A stretch of 64,000 nucleotides of DNA. Source: Methanococcoides sp052057775. Its GTDB lineage: Archaea; Halobacteriota; Methanosarcinia; Methanosarcinales; Methanosarcinaceae. The translations under genes were made by a program, and so were the position numbers. The first letter of the stretch is position 1. The number at the start of each line of letters is the position of its first letter. Shown here piece by piece: positions 56,162 through 64,000 of this stretch. Under the pieces are notes generated by a model. The model saw only the letters and a program-made list of their open reading frames with translations. It was not told the origin of the DNA and made no database searches. Location: contig NZ_CP195121.1 in assembly GCF_052057775.1 (NCBI RefSeq), forward strand, positions 1,302,001 to 1,366,000, given 5' to 3'.

Positions 56162-57346
56162 ATGGTACTGGAGGACTATTATTTTAGCATCATTGTAGTT
56201 GCAGGTACGCTTATCCTTTTGGCATCTTTGGGTTTCATTTTTCGGAAGACCCGGATATTCGTGGAACAAAAGACCGTTGAACAGTTCATTTTTCTTCTGG
56301 TTTCTTTTATCGGGATCATCGTACTGGTGCTTAGTCTTCCGATATCAGACAATACGAAACAGGTGTTGCTGAGCTTTTTAGGTATCCTTATTGGTGCTAC
56401 AATTGCTCTTTCTTCAACAACGTTTGTATCAAATGGTATGTCCGGGATAATGCTCAGTCGAATAAAACCGTTCAAGGCTGGAGATTTTATCAGCATCGAT
56501 GATACGTTTGGAAGGGTATCTGATATTGGTATCCTGCATACTCAGATACAATCGATTGATCGTGATATCATTACAATCCCTAACCTGAAGCTTATCTCCA
56601 ATCCTGTGACCACCATAAGTTCATCGGGTACAGTTATCTCGGCCACTGTTTCATTAGGTTACAATGTTTCAAGGGACAGGATCGAAAAGGCCCTAACCAA
56701 AGCGGCAGAAAAGGTGGAACTTGAGAACATCTTTGTGCATGTGATCGAACTTGGGGATTTCTCGGTTACCTATAAAGTAGGAGGTCTTTTGAAAGATGTA
56801 TCCAGCCTTATCACCAAACGTTCTGATCTGAAAAAGAAGATGTTCGACAGTCTTCATGAAGACCACATTGAGATCGTTTCCCCGACATTTATGAACCAGA
56901 GGGTATATGCTGAAGATACTGTTTTCATACCTGAGGATCATGATAAGGTTTGTATCAAACCACCTGCAACTTATGAATATGTAACTGAGGTAACGACAGA
57001 GGATGTCATATTTGGCAAAGCCATTGAAGCTGAGATCACCAAGAAGATCTCCAGGATGATAGAAGATATGGATCAAAAGCAGAATGATTTTGTGGCTCTT
57101 GTCAACGGGATATCTGATGAAGAGCTGAGGGCTGAAGAAAGAAAGGCTCTTGATTCTTTACTGAGGCAGAAGGTAGAGCTTAAGGAAGATCTGGATTCTG
57201 TAATTGCAGTTCTGGGAAAGGAAGGGGATACTTCTACTGATGGGGTCAGACTGAAATCCCTCCAGTACCTTGATTCAAAAGCCGGGGATGTCAGTATCGA
57301 ACTTAAGGAACTGCTGGACAGGGTCAGCAATGAGATCGAACAATAA
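56162..57346 (+). CDS. MscS-family mechanosensitive channel
   Basis: Three N-terminal membrane helices (residues about 5-110) are followed by the pore-lining helix and MscS beta domain: SNGMSGIMLSRIKPFKAGDF, ISIDDTFGRVSDIGILHTQI and the TIPN(L/S) motif in IITIPNLKLISNPV. A cytoplasmic tail of ~120 aa is predicted to be coiled coil. It opens under osmotic down-shock to release solutes. The open frame begins at 56117, but AAGGA lies before the Met at 56162, so 394 aa is preferred. Confidence 0.85.
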   Translation: MVLEDYYFSIIVVAGTLILLASLGFIFRKTRIFVEQKTVEQFIFLLVSFIGIIVLVLSLPISDNTKQVLLSFLGILIGATIALSSTTFVSNGMSGIMLSRIKPFKAGDFISIDDTFGRVSDIGILHTQIQSIDRDIITIPNLKLISNPVTTISSSGTVISATVSLGYNVSRDRIEKALTKAAEKVELENIFVHVIELGDFSVTYKVGGLLKDVSSLITKRSDLKKKMFDSLHEDHIEIVSPTFMNQRVYAEDTVFIPEDHDKVCIKPPATYEYVTEVTTEDVIFGKAIEAEITKKISRMIEDMDQKQNDFVALVNGISDEELRAEERKALDSLLRQKVELKEDLDSVIAVLGKEGDTSTDGVRLKSLQYLDSKAGDVSIELKELLDRVSNEIEQ

Positions 57347-57601
57347 TATGTTCTATTTTCTTTTTTATAGTTGACCTTCATTAGCCGGATGAAGATGATC
57401 TGGTTAATATTTTGCTTTTGGAAGCTTCAAGGGATATACTTTTATATTGGAAATGTGTCTCCTTGTATCATAGCTAGTCTTTTTATACTTACTTTGCTTA
57501 CAGTGGTGCAATTATACACTGGCAATGTTGTTGTCCGGCTGGTCCGGTCACGTGGTAGTATTAATCATATATTCTGATATCATAAATTTGGAGAAGATGT
57601 A

Positions 57602-58852
57602 ATGAATGTGAAGATACCCTATGGAAAGGACTTTGTAGATCTTGAAGTAAACATTCCTCATGATGTGCTTTCACCCAATGAGCCGGAGGTAGAGGACGAG
57701 TCCGGGATCATCTCACATGCACTTTCAAATCCTATTGGCAGGGAACCTTTTGACGAGTTTATAAAAAATACAGATCACCTTCTGGTAATTGTAAATGATG
57801 CCACACGGCCGACACCCACTGCCCGCGTACTTCAGGACATGAAGGCTGCACTTGAATCGCATCCGGATGTGAAGTTCATAGTGGCAACTGGTGCTCACAG
57901 GGCACCCACTGAGGACGAGTTCAGGTTCATTTTTGGTGAGATCTATGATGAGATGAAGGAACTTATCTTCGTTCATGATGCCAGAAAGGATGAGGATATG
58001 GAATATCTGGGTGTTTCTTCAAACGGTACTGAAATGTATATCAATAAAATGGTACGTGAGGCAGGAAATATCCTTGTGATCGGAAGCGTGGAACCTCATT
58101 ATTTTGCAGGCTATACCGGCGGCAGAAAAGCTTTCCTTCCCGGGGTTGCAGGTTATAGGACGATAGAGATGAACCACAAGCATGCTCTTTCAAATTCTGC
58201 ACAGTCTCTGGCACTTGATGGAAATCCAGTTGCAGAGGACATGACTGATGCCATGGAGGTCCTTAAGGACCTTAATATATTCTCTGTCCAGACCGTGCTC
58301 ACTGCAGACCATGGTCTTTATGCAATGACCGCAGGGGATCTTTTTGAGTCATTTGATGCTGCTGTTGAGAAGGCCAATGAGGTATTCTGTACAAAGTTCA
58401 GCAAAAAAGGAAATATTGTGCTTACAGCGGCACCCTATCCTATGGACATCGATCTTTACCAGTCACAAAAGGCTCTTGAGAACGGCAGGCTTGCACTTGA
58501 AGAGGGTGGCATTATTATTCTTGTGTCAAAGTGCCGTGATGGTGTAGGGGATGACACATTCCTTAACCTTCTTGGTTCTTCAGCAAGCTGTAGTGATGTC
58601 ATGGAGAAGACATCTGAATGTTACAAACTGGGATTCCACAAGGCAGCAAGGATGGCACAGATCGGTACGTGGGCAAGGATGTGGGCAGTTTCAGATCTTG
58701 ACAGTGATGTTCTGAAGTCTGCAAAACTTGAGGCACATGAAGGTATCCAGGAAGCTTTCGATAAAGCAGTGGAACTTATCAAAGAAGAGGGCAAGGATCC
58801 ATATGCGATCATTCTGCCACAGGGCAGCCTGACAATTCCTCTTATTGAATAA
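57602..58852 (+). CDS. larA: LarA-like nickel-pincer lactate racemase
   Basis: This is a LarA family (DUF2088) protein of 416 aa. NDATRPTPTARVL, the loop ATGAHRAPTEDEF and EPHYFAGYTGGRKAFLPGVA (with the Lys that carries the pincer nucleotide in LarA) are intact, with the histidines of GAHRA, EPHYF and MNHKHAL. LarA interconverts L- and D-lactate using a nickel-pincer cofactor made by LarB, LarC and LarE, none of which is in this window. It heads an operon with a D-lactate-dehydrogenase-like flavoprotein and an Fe-S protein, which supports lactate as the substrate. Confidence 0.82.
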   Translation: MNVKIPYGKDFVDLEVNIPHDVLSPNEPEVEDESGIISHALSNPIGREPFDEFIKNTDHLLVIVNDATRPTPTARVLQDMKAALESHPDVKFIVATGAHRAPTEDEFRFIFGEIYDEMKELIFVHDARKDEDMEYLGVSSNGTEMYINKMVREAGNILVIGSVEPHYFAGYTGGRKAFLPGVAGYRTIEMNHKHALSNSAQSLALDGNPVAEDMTDAMEVLKDLNIFSVQTVLTADHGLYAMTAGDLFESFDAAVEKANEVFCTKFSKKGNIVLTAAPYPMDIDLYQSQKALENGRLALEEGGIIILVSKCRDGVGDDTFLNLLGSSASCSDVMEKTSECYKLGFHKAARMAQIGTWARMWAVSDLDSDVLKSAKLEAHEGIQEAFDKAVELIKEEGKDPYAIILPQGSLTIPLIE

Positions 58853-58862
58853 AGGTGAAATA

Positions 58863-60287
58863 ATGGACCAGCAGATCATTGATAAATTGCGGGATATTGT
58901 AGGTGATGATCATATCCGTACATCTACGGCTGAGCTTTATGCTTATTCTACAGACGCAGGTATTCACCGCAGTATGCCTGATGCTGTGATAAGGCCACGG
59001 ACGACTGCTGAAATCGGGGAAATCGTAAAGCTTGCAAATGAGTACCTTTTCCCGATAGTCCCAAGAGGTGCCGGAACTGCACTTTGTGGTCATAGCGTAC
59101 CTGTTGCCGGTGGTTTGGTCATCGATCTGCAAAGGATGGATTCCATTAAGGAACTTCATATTGAGGATCTTTACGTTGTGGTTGAGCCGGGTGTGACTCA
59201 CAAGGACCTGAATGCAGAGCTTAAAAAATATGGCTTTTTCATCCCCGGACCTTCCAGTGGCAATGTTGCTAACATCGGGGGTATGGTAGCTACCAATGCT
59301 TCAGGTGGGAATGCTGTGAAGTACGGGGCAACAAGGGATTACGTTCTTGGTATGGAGATAGTCTTCCCCAAGGGGGATGTTGCAAGGCTTGGTTCAAGGA
59401 CTCTGAAGAATTCTGCAGGATATCAGCTGGAAAAGTTGATGTGTGGTATGGAAGGTACCCTTGGTATCATAACCGAGATCACATTGAGGATCGCACCATT
59501 GCCTGAAGCAACAGCTGTTGCAGTTGCTGTATTTGATACCCTGGAAAAGGCAGGCCAGTGTGTTGCCAATATCATTGCAAAACCACTGATACCTTCCGGA
59601 CTGGAGCTGATGTCACGGGTTTGTATCGAAGCTGTGAACAAGGCTGTTTGCATGGGTCTTCCTGATGAGGAAGCAATTCTGCTGATCGAGGTCGATGGCA
59701 GTGTTAATGATGTGAAGGACCAGATCAATAAAGTAATGGAGGTATGCATGGCTTCAGGTGCATTGTCTGTTGATTTTACTGATGATCCTGAGAGAAAAGA
59801 AGAGCTCTGGAAGGGCAGGAAGGCTATGATCCCTGCGTTATCCAAGTATCATGATGACCTCGTGACCGTTATGCTTGCCGATGATATGGCTGTGCCGATG
59901 AGTAAAGTCCCTGAAGCGGTCAAGGCTTTCCAGGAAATTTCTGACAAATATGATATTGTCATTGCAAGTTATGGTCACTCAGGTGATGGTAATCTGCATA
60001 CTAAGGTTTTAATGGACCCAACCAAGAAGTCCCACTGGGACCAGGCAGAAAAGGCGGTTGAAGAGATCTACAGCAAGGTTATGGACCTTGGCGGAACGAT
60101 CACAGGCGAACATGGGGTTGGTATGACCAAGGCTCCGTTCTTCCTCAGGGAAAGGAAATGCAGCCTTGATGCAATGAAAACTATTAAGATGGCTCTTGAT
60201 CCCAATAATATTATGAACCCGAACAAGATCATGGACTGGGAAGATAATTTCATTTCCCGTCTGAGGTATCACCTGGAGGAAGAGTGA
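58863..60287 (+). CDS. FAD-binding D-lactate/glycolate dehydrogenase subunit (GlcD type)
   Basis: This is a VAO-family flavoprotein of 474 aa. The FAD-binding segment PIVPRGAGTALCGHSVPV, the GPSSGNVANIGGMVATNASG motif and GCGVGM-like C-terminal TGEHGVGMTKAPF are clear. It oxidises a 2-hydroxy acid, most likely D-lactate, and passes electrons to the next gene's Fe-S protein. The start at 58863 follows an AGGTGA site; it lies 10 bp after larA and its stop is directly followed by the next ATG. Confidence 0.88.
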   Translation: MDQQIIDKLRDIVGDDHIRTSTAELYAYSTDAGIHRSMPDAVIRPRTTAEIGEIVKLANEYLFPIVPRGAGTALCGHSVPVAGGLVIDLQRMDSIKELHIEDLYVVVEPGVTHKDLNAELKKYGFFIPGPSSGNVANIGGMVATNASGGNAVKYGATRDYVLGMEIVFPKGDVARLGSRTLKNSAGYQLEKLMCGMEGTLGIITEITLRIAPLPEATAVAVAVFDTLEKAGQCVANIIAKPLIPSGLELMSRVCIEAVNKAVCMGLPDEEAILLIEVDGSVNDVKDQINKVMEVCMASGALSVDFTDDPERKEELWKGRKAMIPALSKYHDDLVTVMLADDMAVPMSKVPEAVKAFQEISDKYDIVIASYGHSGDGNLHTKVLMDPTKKSHWDQAEKAVEEIYSKVMDLGGTITGEHGVGMTKAPFFLRERKCSLDAMKTIKMALDPNNIMNPNKIMDWEDNFISRLRYHLEEE

Positions 60288-61385
60288 ATGAGGGCAGATA
60301 ATCTTAAGGAATGGAAAAAGGAGATGCTTAACTGCACTCAGTGCGGTTTTTGTAAGGAGATCTGTCCCATCTTCGACAAGGTCGAGTGGGATTCATCAGT
60401 TGCTAGGGGCAAGATGGCCCTTTGTTATGGACTTTACGCTGGTGACATTGAACCTGATGAATCAGTATTGGAAAGATTATATCAGTGTACTACCTGTGCT
60501 GATTGTACTCGCAGGTGTCCTTCATCAACGAAGGTTGTTGAGGTTGTCGAAGCTGCAAGGAAGGATATCGTGGCTTCAGGTATAGTGGGTTCCACTCACA
60601 GGAAGATCGCAGAGTCCATTGCTACTTTGGGAAATCCTTTCGGTGAGGGAAAAAGCCGAAGGGAACTTTTCGGTGAAGACCCTCATCCTGCTCGAATCGC
60701 ATATTTTACAGGCTGCAGCGCAGCTTATCGTAACAAAGAGACCTCAATGGCCGGTATTTCCATATTGAAGAAGCTTGGTGCGGACTATACTTTGCTTGAT
60801 GAGGTTTGCTGCGGCAGCGTGCTTGGAAGGATCGGTTTTTCGGATGAGGTCATCAGAAACCAGGCTGAGGCTAACATTAAGGCTATCGAGGATACCGGCG
60901 CAGAGATAGTTCTTTTTTCCTGTGCGGGATGTTTGAGGATGTTCAGGAAAGAATATCCTCGCTTTAAGGACCTTCCTTTTAAAAGCATGCATTTCGTTGA
61001 GTGGCTCAGTGAGCAGGAGCTGGATCTGAAGCCATTCAACAGGACGGTAACCTATCATGACCCATGTCATATTGGAAGACATCTGGGTATCTATGACGCA
61101 CCCCGTGAACTGATTAATATGATCTCCGGGATCGAGTTCGTGGAAATGGAGGATAGCAGAGAATCTGCAAGTTGCTGTGGTGGCGGCGGAGGTGTTCGTT
61201 CACAGTTCCCTGAGATCTCACAACAGATCGCTTCAAAAAGAGTTAAGCAGGCCGAAATTGCAGATGTCCTGCTTACTACGTGTCCATTCTGTGTCAATAA
61301 CCTGACACTGGGGCTAAGCGAGGATTCAACTCTTGAGATCCGTGACCTTCTTGAGATTATCGATGAGCTTCTGGATGTGGAGTGA
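60288..61385 (+). CDS. Fe-S CCG-domain subunit of lactate dehydrogenase (GlcF/LldE-like)
   Basis: The N-terminus has two 4Fe-4S motifs, CTQCGFCKEICPIF and CTTCADCTRRCPSS, and the rest has two CCG domains (DEVCCGSVLGR and SASCCGGGGGVR, each preceded by a YFTGCSAAY-type or HDPCHIGRH segment) as in HdrB and GlcF. It is the electron-transfer partner of the GlcD-type flavoprotein. The ATG touches the stop of that gene, so the two proteins are made together. The acceptor (methanophenazine, ferredoxin or Hdr) is unknown. Confidence 0.88.
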   Translation: MRADNLKEWKKEMLNCTQCGFCKEICPIFDKVEWDSSVARGKMALCYGLYAGDIEPDESVLERLYQCTTCADCTRRCPSSTKVVEVVEAARKDIVASGIVGSTHRKIAESIATLGNPFGEGKSRRELFGEDPHPARIAYFTGCSAAYRNKETSMAGISILKKLGADYTLLDEVCCGSVLGRIGFSDEVIRNQAEANIKAIEDTGAEIVLFSCAGCLRMFRKEYPRFKDLPFKSMHFVEWLSEQELDLKPFNRTVTYHDPCHIGRHLGIYDAPRELINMISGIEFVEMEDSRESASCCGGGGGVRSQFPEISQQIASKRVKQAEIADVLLTTCPFCVNNLTLGLSEDSTLEIRDLLEIIDELLDVE

Positions 61386-61681
61386 CTTTTCCGGATGAAT
61401 TCATTTTGAGGTAAGTTCATACTCCGATGCTGATCTACTAACGGACTGATCAATTATATTATGATTTTTCGGTCTGTTCTATTTCTTTTTTATAAAGAAA
61501 GTCTTTAATATGTTTTGTATCAATTGAGATATGGTGTTGTTGAAACCAATATCTTATTGTTCAACAATTCGGTAAAGGTGGTAGTACGTATGACATTGTA
61601 ACGTATGTCATTCATATCTTAGCAAAGCAGGTCCAGGTATCTGTCTTTGCAGCCAGTTCATAAACTAGATGTGGGAGATAA
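61386..61681. other. gap before the histidine kinase, with an inverted repeat
   Basis: No gene. ATGACAT (61590-61596) and ATGTCAT (61605-61611) form a perfect inverted repeat 70-90 bp before the kinase start; it might be an operator, but nothing else supports that. Confidence 0.25.
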
Positions 61682-63259
61682 ATGATCTCGAAAAGGGAAT
61701 GTGAACGCTCTTCTTGCGTAAAGGTCAATGGTGATCCGTCAAATATTGAAATCATTAATTCGGACGATACGGTCGTTATTCCAAAAGAGAAGGGTCCGGG
61801 TACCGGCAATCGGATGAATTATGTTCGATTATTACATTCGGTTCAGACAGCCATTAATGATTCCGTCTCTCTGGAGGGTTGTTTTCGGAAGGTCGTGGAT
61901 ATGGTTCCCTCAGAAATTCATGATTTTTCGATATCCTGCTCAAGGATCAGTTTCGATGGGATGGTGTTCCAGTCCGGAATTTTTGCAATTTCAGATTCAA
62001 AATATGCTTCTGACATCCTGGTTGAAGACGTTGTTCATGGGAAATTCGAGGTTTATTTCCGGCAGGGTCTGGATGATGCTGGTGATCTTTCCTGCATGGG
62101 GGAAGAGATCGATGTTGTCGGATGTATTTCAGATATGTTGGGAAGTTTTGCTGAAAACGTACTTGTTGCAAAAGATCTGGATATTTTCAGGACGCTTGCA
62201 GATACGGCAAACTATGGGGTTGCAGTCCTGGATATAAATGGAACTGTTCTCTATCTTAACAATTCTTTTGCAGCAATGCATGGTTATTCTCCGGAGGAGG
62301 TTCTGGGATCTCATTTTCTTATGTTCTATGACGATGAGCAGGTACCTCGCTTAAAGTATTTGCTTGACAGGGTACTTGCTGACGGTCACTTCAAACAGGA
62401 AGAGGTCTGGCATCTGAGGAAGAATGGCAGCATTTTTCCTGTTCTGCTCGATTGCAATGTTATCTTTGATGCGGACAATGTGCCTTCAAATCTTTCTGTA
62501 ATGATGCGCGATATAAGTGAATTGAAAAAAGCTGAAGAAAATCTGAAACGTGCGAAAGCTCTAGAGGATGCTGCAACTTGTTCCAAGAGTGAATTCCTTT
62601 GCAATGTCAGCCATGAGCTCAGGACTCCTCTTAATTCCATAATTGGCTTTTCCGAGATATTGCTGGATGGCAGATGTGGTGATCTTAGTGATGTTCAGCA
62701 GAGGTATCTTCAGAATGTTTTCAGAAATGGTAACCAACTTTTAGAGATCATAAATGATATTCTTGACATATCTATGATAGAGGCAGGCAAAGAAGAGATG
62801 GTATTCGAAAAGTTTAGCATTTCTCCTGTTATCATGGAGGTAAAGGATTCAATAATGCACTCTATCCTGAAGAAGGGTATGACTTTCTCTTATGATCCGG
62901 ATCCCAATCTCCCGCAGATCAATGCTGATAAAACAAAGCTCAAGCACATCCTTCACAATCTTTTGTCAAATGCTGTTAAGTTCAACTCGGATGGTGGAGC
63001 AGTCAATATTAACGCCGGAACACTTGGTGAGATGATGCATATCACTATCAAGGATGATGGTATTGGTATTCCAAAAGAGCAATTGCCTCATCTTTATGAG
63101 AAGTTCTATCAGGTCGATGGTTCCACAAAACGTTTGTATGGTGGCACAGGTCTGGGACTTGCGCTCACGAAGAAGCTCGTAAGTCTGCATGAGGGGCAGA
63201 TGTGGGTCGAAAGTGAACGGGGAAAAGGCACCACGGTTCATGTGATGCTCCCACTTTGA
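61682..63259 (+). CDS. PAS sensor histidine kinase
   Basis: A 525-residue kinase. The N-terminal ~175 residues have no recognised domain (a conserved sensor-like beta-rich region). Residues about 185-300 are a PAS domain (ADTANYGVAVLDINGTVLYL); HisKA follows with the His in FLCNVSHELRTPLNSIIGFS; the HATPase domain has LHNLLSNAVKFNSDGG, KDDGIGIP and YGGTGLGLALTKKL. This is the bacterial-like hybrid-free form with HELRTP, unlike the HDLLNP type of the kinase at 50913. GGGAG precedes the ATG. No response regulator is adjacent. Confidence 0.9.
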   Translation: MISKRECERSSCVKVNGDPSNIEIINSDDTVVIPKEKGPGTGNRMNYVRLLHSVQTAINDSVSLEGCFRKVVDMVPSEIHDFSISCSRISFDGMVFQSGIFAISDSKYASDILVEDVVHGKFEVYFRQGLDDAGDLSCMGEEIDVVGCISDMLGSFAENVLVAKDLDIFRTLADTANYGVAVLDINGTVLYLNNSFAAMHGYSPEEVLGSHFLMFYDDEQVPRLKYLLDRVLADGHFKQEEVWHLRKNGSIFPVLLDCNVIFDADNVPSNLSVMMRDISELKKAEENLKRAKALEDAATCSKSEFLCNVSHELRTPLNSIIGFSEILLDGRCGDLSDVQQRYLQNVFRNGNQLLEIINDILDISMIEAGKEEMVFEKFSISPVIMEVKDSIMHSILKKGMTFSYDPDPNLPQINADKTKLKHILHNLLSNAVKFNSDGGAVNINAGTLGEMMHITIKDDGIGIPKEQLPHLYEKFYQVDGSTKRLYGGTGLGLALTKKLVSLHEGQMWVESERGKGTTVHVMLPL

Positions 63260-63274
63260 GATATTGTTCAGAAA

Positions 63275-63682
63275 TCAGGGTATAAGTATATCGGAGATGG
63301 CATGGATAATACCATTGCTGCATTCGATATCTTCTTTTTCGATAGTGATCCCATTGACCTTTACATTACCGTCTGTTGTAATTTCCAGTTCCTTACCGTT
63401 GAGTGCGTTCAACGAGTTGATTTCCATTAGGTCAGATATCATGTATTTTCCTTCTACAATATGGTAATTTATAACGTCCATAAGGTAGTCAGGATCATCG
63501 AAAGCTTCATCTATTACACTATCAGGTATGGTTTCGAATGCTTTTTCAAGGGGTGCAAAGATCGTATATGGGCCATCGGTATCGAACTTTTTGTCAAGTC
63601 CTAATTTTTTAGCTGCATCCACAAGTGTTGTAAAATCGCCCATCTCAATTGCTTTTTGTACGATGCTCTTTGTTTCACCCAT
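63275..63682 (-). CDS. fasciclin (FAS1) domain protein
   Basis: A 135-residue single FAS1 domain: FTTLVDAAKKLGLDKKF, YTIFAPLEKAFETIPDSVID, VINYHIVEGKYMI and GIIHAISDILIP at the end. FAS1 domains mediate adhesion or ligand binding. Unlike most, it has no signal peptide, so it may act inside the cell. It is convergent with the histidine kinase gene. Confidence 0.85.
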   Translation of the reverse strand: MGETKSIVQKAIEMGDFTTLVDAAKKLGLDKKFDTDGPYTIFAPLEKAFETIPDSVIDEAFDDPDYLMDVINYHIVEGKYMISDLMEINSLNALNGKELEITTDGNVKVNGITIEKEDIECSNGIIHAISDILIP

Positions 63683-63785
63683 TTACTTAGCCTCCTGTGA
63701 AAATTCCTGGATATTTACAACATCCGGATCATATAGGTCTGAAGGGCGTTGGCATACACTGTCAACAATCCCTTCTGGTCTGGTT

Positions 63786-64000
63786 TTAGTAAGAATCAAG
63801 CTGTGCGCGCATAAGGTCCTGTTTTTTCTTCTCAAGGAAGCTGTATACTGAACCATGATTCGCACCATCGACTAGCATTTCTATTGCAGTCCTTATTATG
63901 ATGATCTGTTCAGGATCTCCTATTACACTTACTGTCTTACCATAGACTGAGATCTTGACGCCTATGAGGCTTTCTGCGATCTCTCTTGTTTTACCTCCTT
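63786..64000 (-). CDS. KH-domain RNA-processing protein, 3' part
   Basis: The frame enters from the right edge and ends at a TAA at 63786. The visible part reads GGKTREIAESLIGVKISVYG, VIGDPEQIIIIRTAIEML and SFLEKKKQDLMRAQLDSY, matching the C-terminal KH domain of the archaeal Krr1/Dim2-like protein that binds the 16S rRNA 3' region during ribosome maturation. Only about 71 codons are present. In methanogens it usually follows the aIF1A and Rio1 genes, which would lie beyond the window. The stretch from 63683 to 63785 is non-coding. Confidence 0.8.
   Translation of the reverse strand, partial: GGKTREIAESLIGVKISVYGKTVSVIGDPEQIIIIRTAIEMLVDGANHGSVYSFLEKKKQDLMRAQLDSY

Noticed and set aside
57371..57577. 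68-codon hydrophobic ORF before larA
   Set aside because: No ribosome site, odd composition (Cys, Phe, Trp) and it fills the larA promoter region.
1..64000. CRISPR array
   Set aside because: No regularly spaced short direct repeats with unique spacers were seen; the only tandem repeat is the coding 246-bp array.

Overview
The window is a stretch of chromosome from a methylotrophic methanogen of the family Methanosarcinaceae, close in character to Methanococcoides or Methanolobus. The assignment rests on TATA/BRE promoters, TFB, Gar1, a thermosome, diphthine synthase, HerA, Trm5, CbiZ, CcmABC, a gamma-type carbonic anhydrase homologue, an archaeal KH-domain protein, and many PAS/GAF histidine kinases and TPR proteins. 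No rRNA operon, CRISPR array or intact transposase was seen. The exact genus is inference.

Layout. 1-30,700 is ordinary core genome: an HD hydrolase, cbiZ, pyrF and acs on the minus strand; a K+-independent membrane pyrophosphatase; a ccmABC cytochrome c maturation cluster; tRNA and translation genes (NcsA/TtuA-type thiolase, DphB, Trm5); a thermosome; herA; pyruvate phosphate dikinase; gar1 and tfb. 30,750-41,562 is an island at a tRNA-Thr(CGU) gene. Copies of the tRNA 3' end lie at about 30,815, 36,173 and 41,533 and divide it into two segments. The first holds an AIPR-family anti-phage gene (broken), an archaeal RNase HIII, a phage-type small protein, and YHS and hemerythrin proteins. The second holds one giant secreted subtilisin-like protein. 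41,563-47,400 starts with hgcA-hgcB (mercury methylation) and continues with gene wreckage: a helicase tail, half an ABC binding protein and a decayed histidine kinase. 47,500-64,000 returns to stable genome: TrkH/TrkA, a GNAT enzyme, two histidine kinases, a 24-repeat TPR protein, an MscS channel, a lactate racemase/D-lactate dehydrogenase operon, a fasciclin protein and the end of a KH-domain protein.

Most interesting signals. (1) HgcA and HgcB are unmistakable by motif and sit next to a tRNA integration hot-spot. (2) RNase HIII and the giant protease are each interrupted by an in-frame UAG with perfect continuation of the family fold beyond it. UAG is almost unused as a terminator in the window, and the one gene ending in UAG has a UGA two codons later. 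This fits pyrrolysine decoding, although two other genes carry UAA nonsense codons, which shows that decay also occurs. (3) A segment upstream of acs can form a pseudoknot of 8- and 9-bp perfect stems and may be an undescribed structured RNA. (4) LarA, a GlcD-type flavoprotein and an Fe-S CCG-domain protein form a compact lactate operon.

Working together: acs, pyrophosphatase and PPDK connect acetate, PPi and PEP/pyruvate chemistry. Acs releases PPi, the membrane pyrophosphatase conserves its energy as an ion gradient, and PPDK links PPi to pyruvate/PEP. TrkAH and MscS are the osmotic pair. CcmABC would serve cytochrome c assembly.
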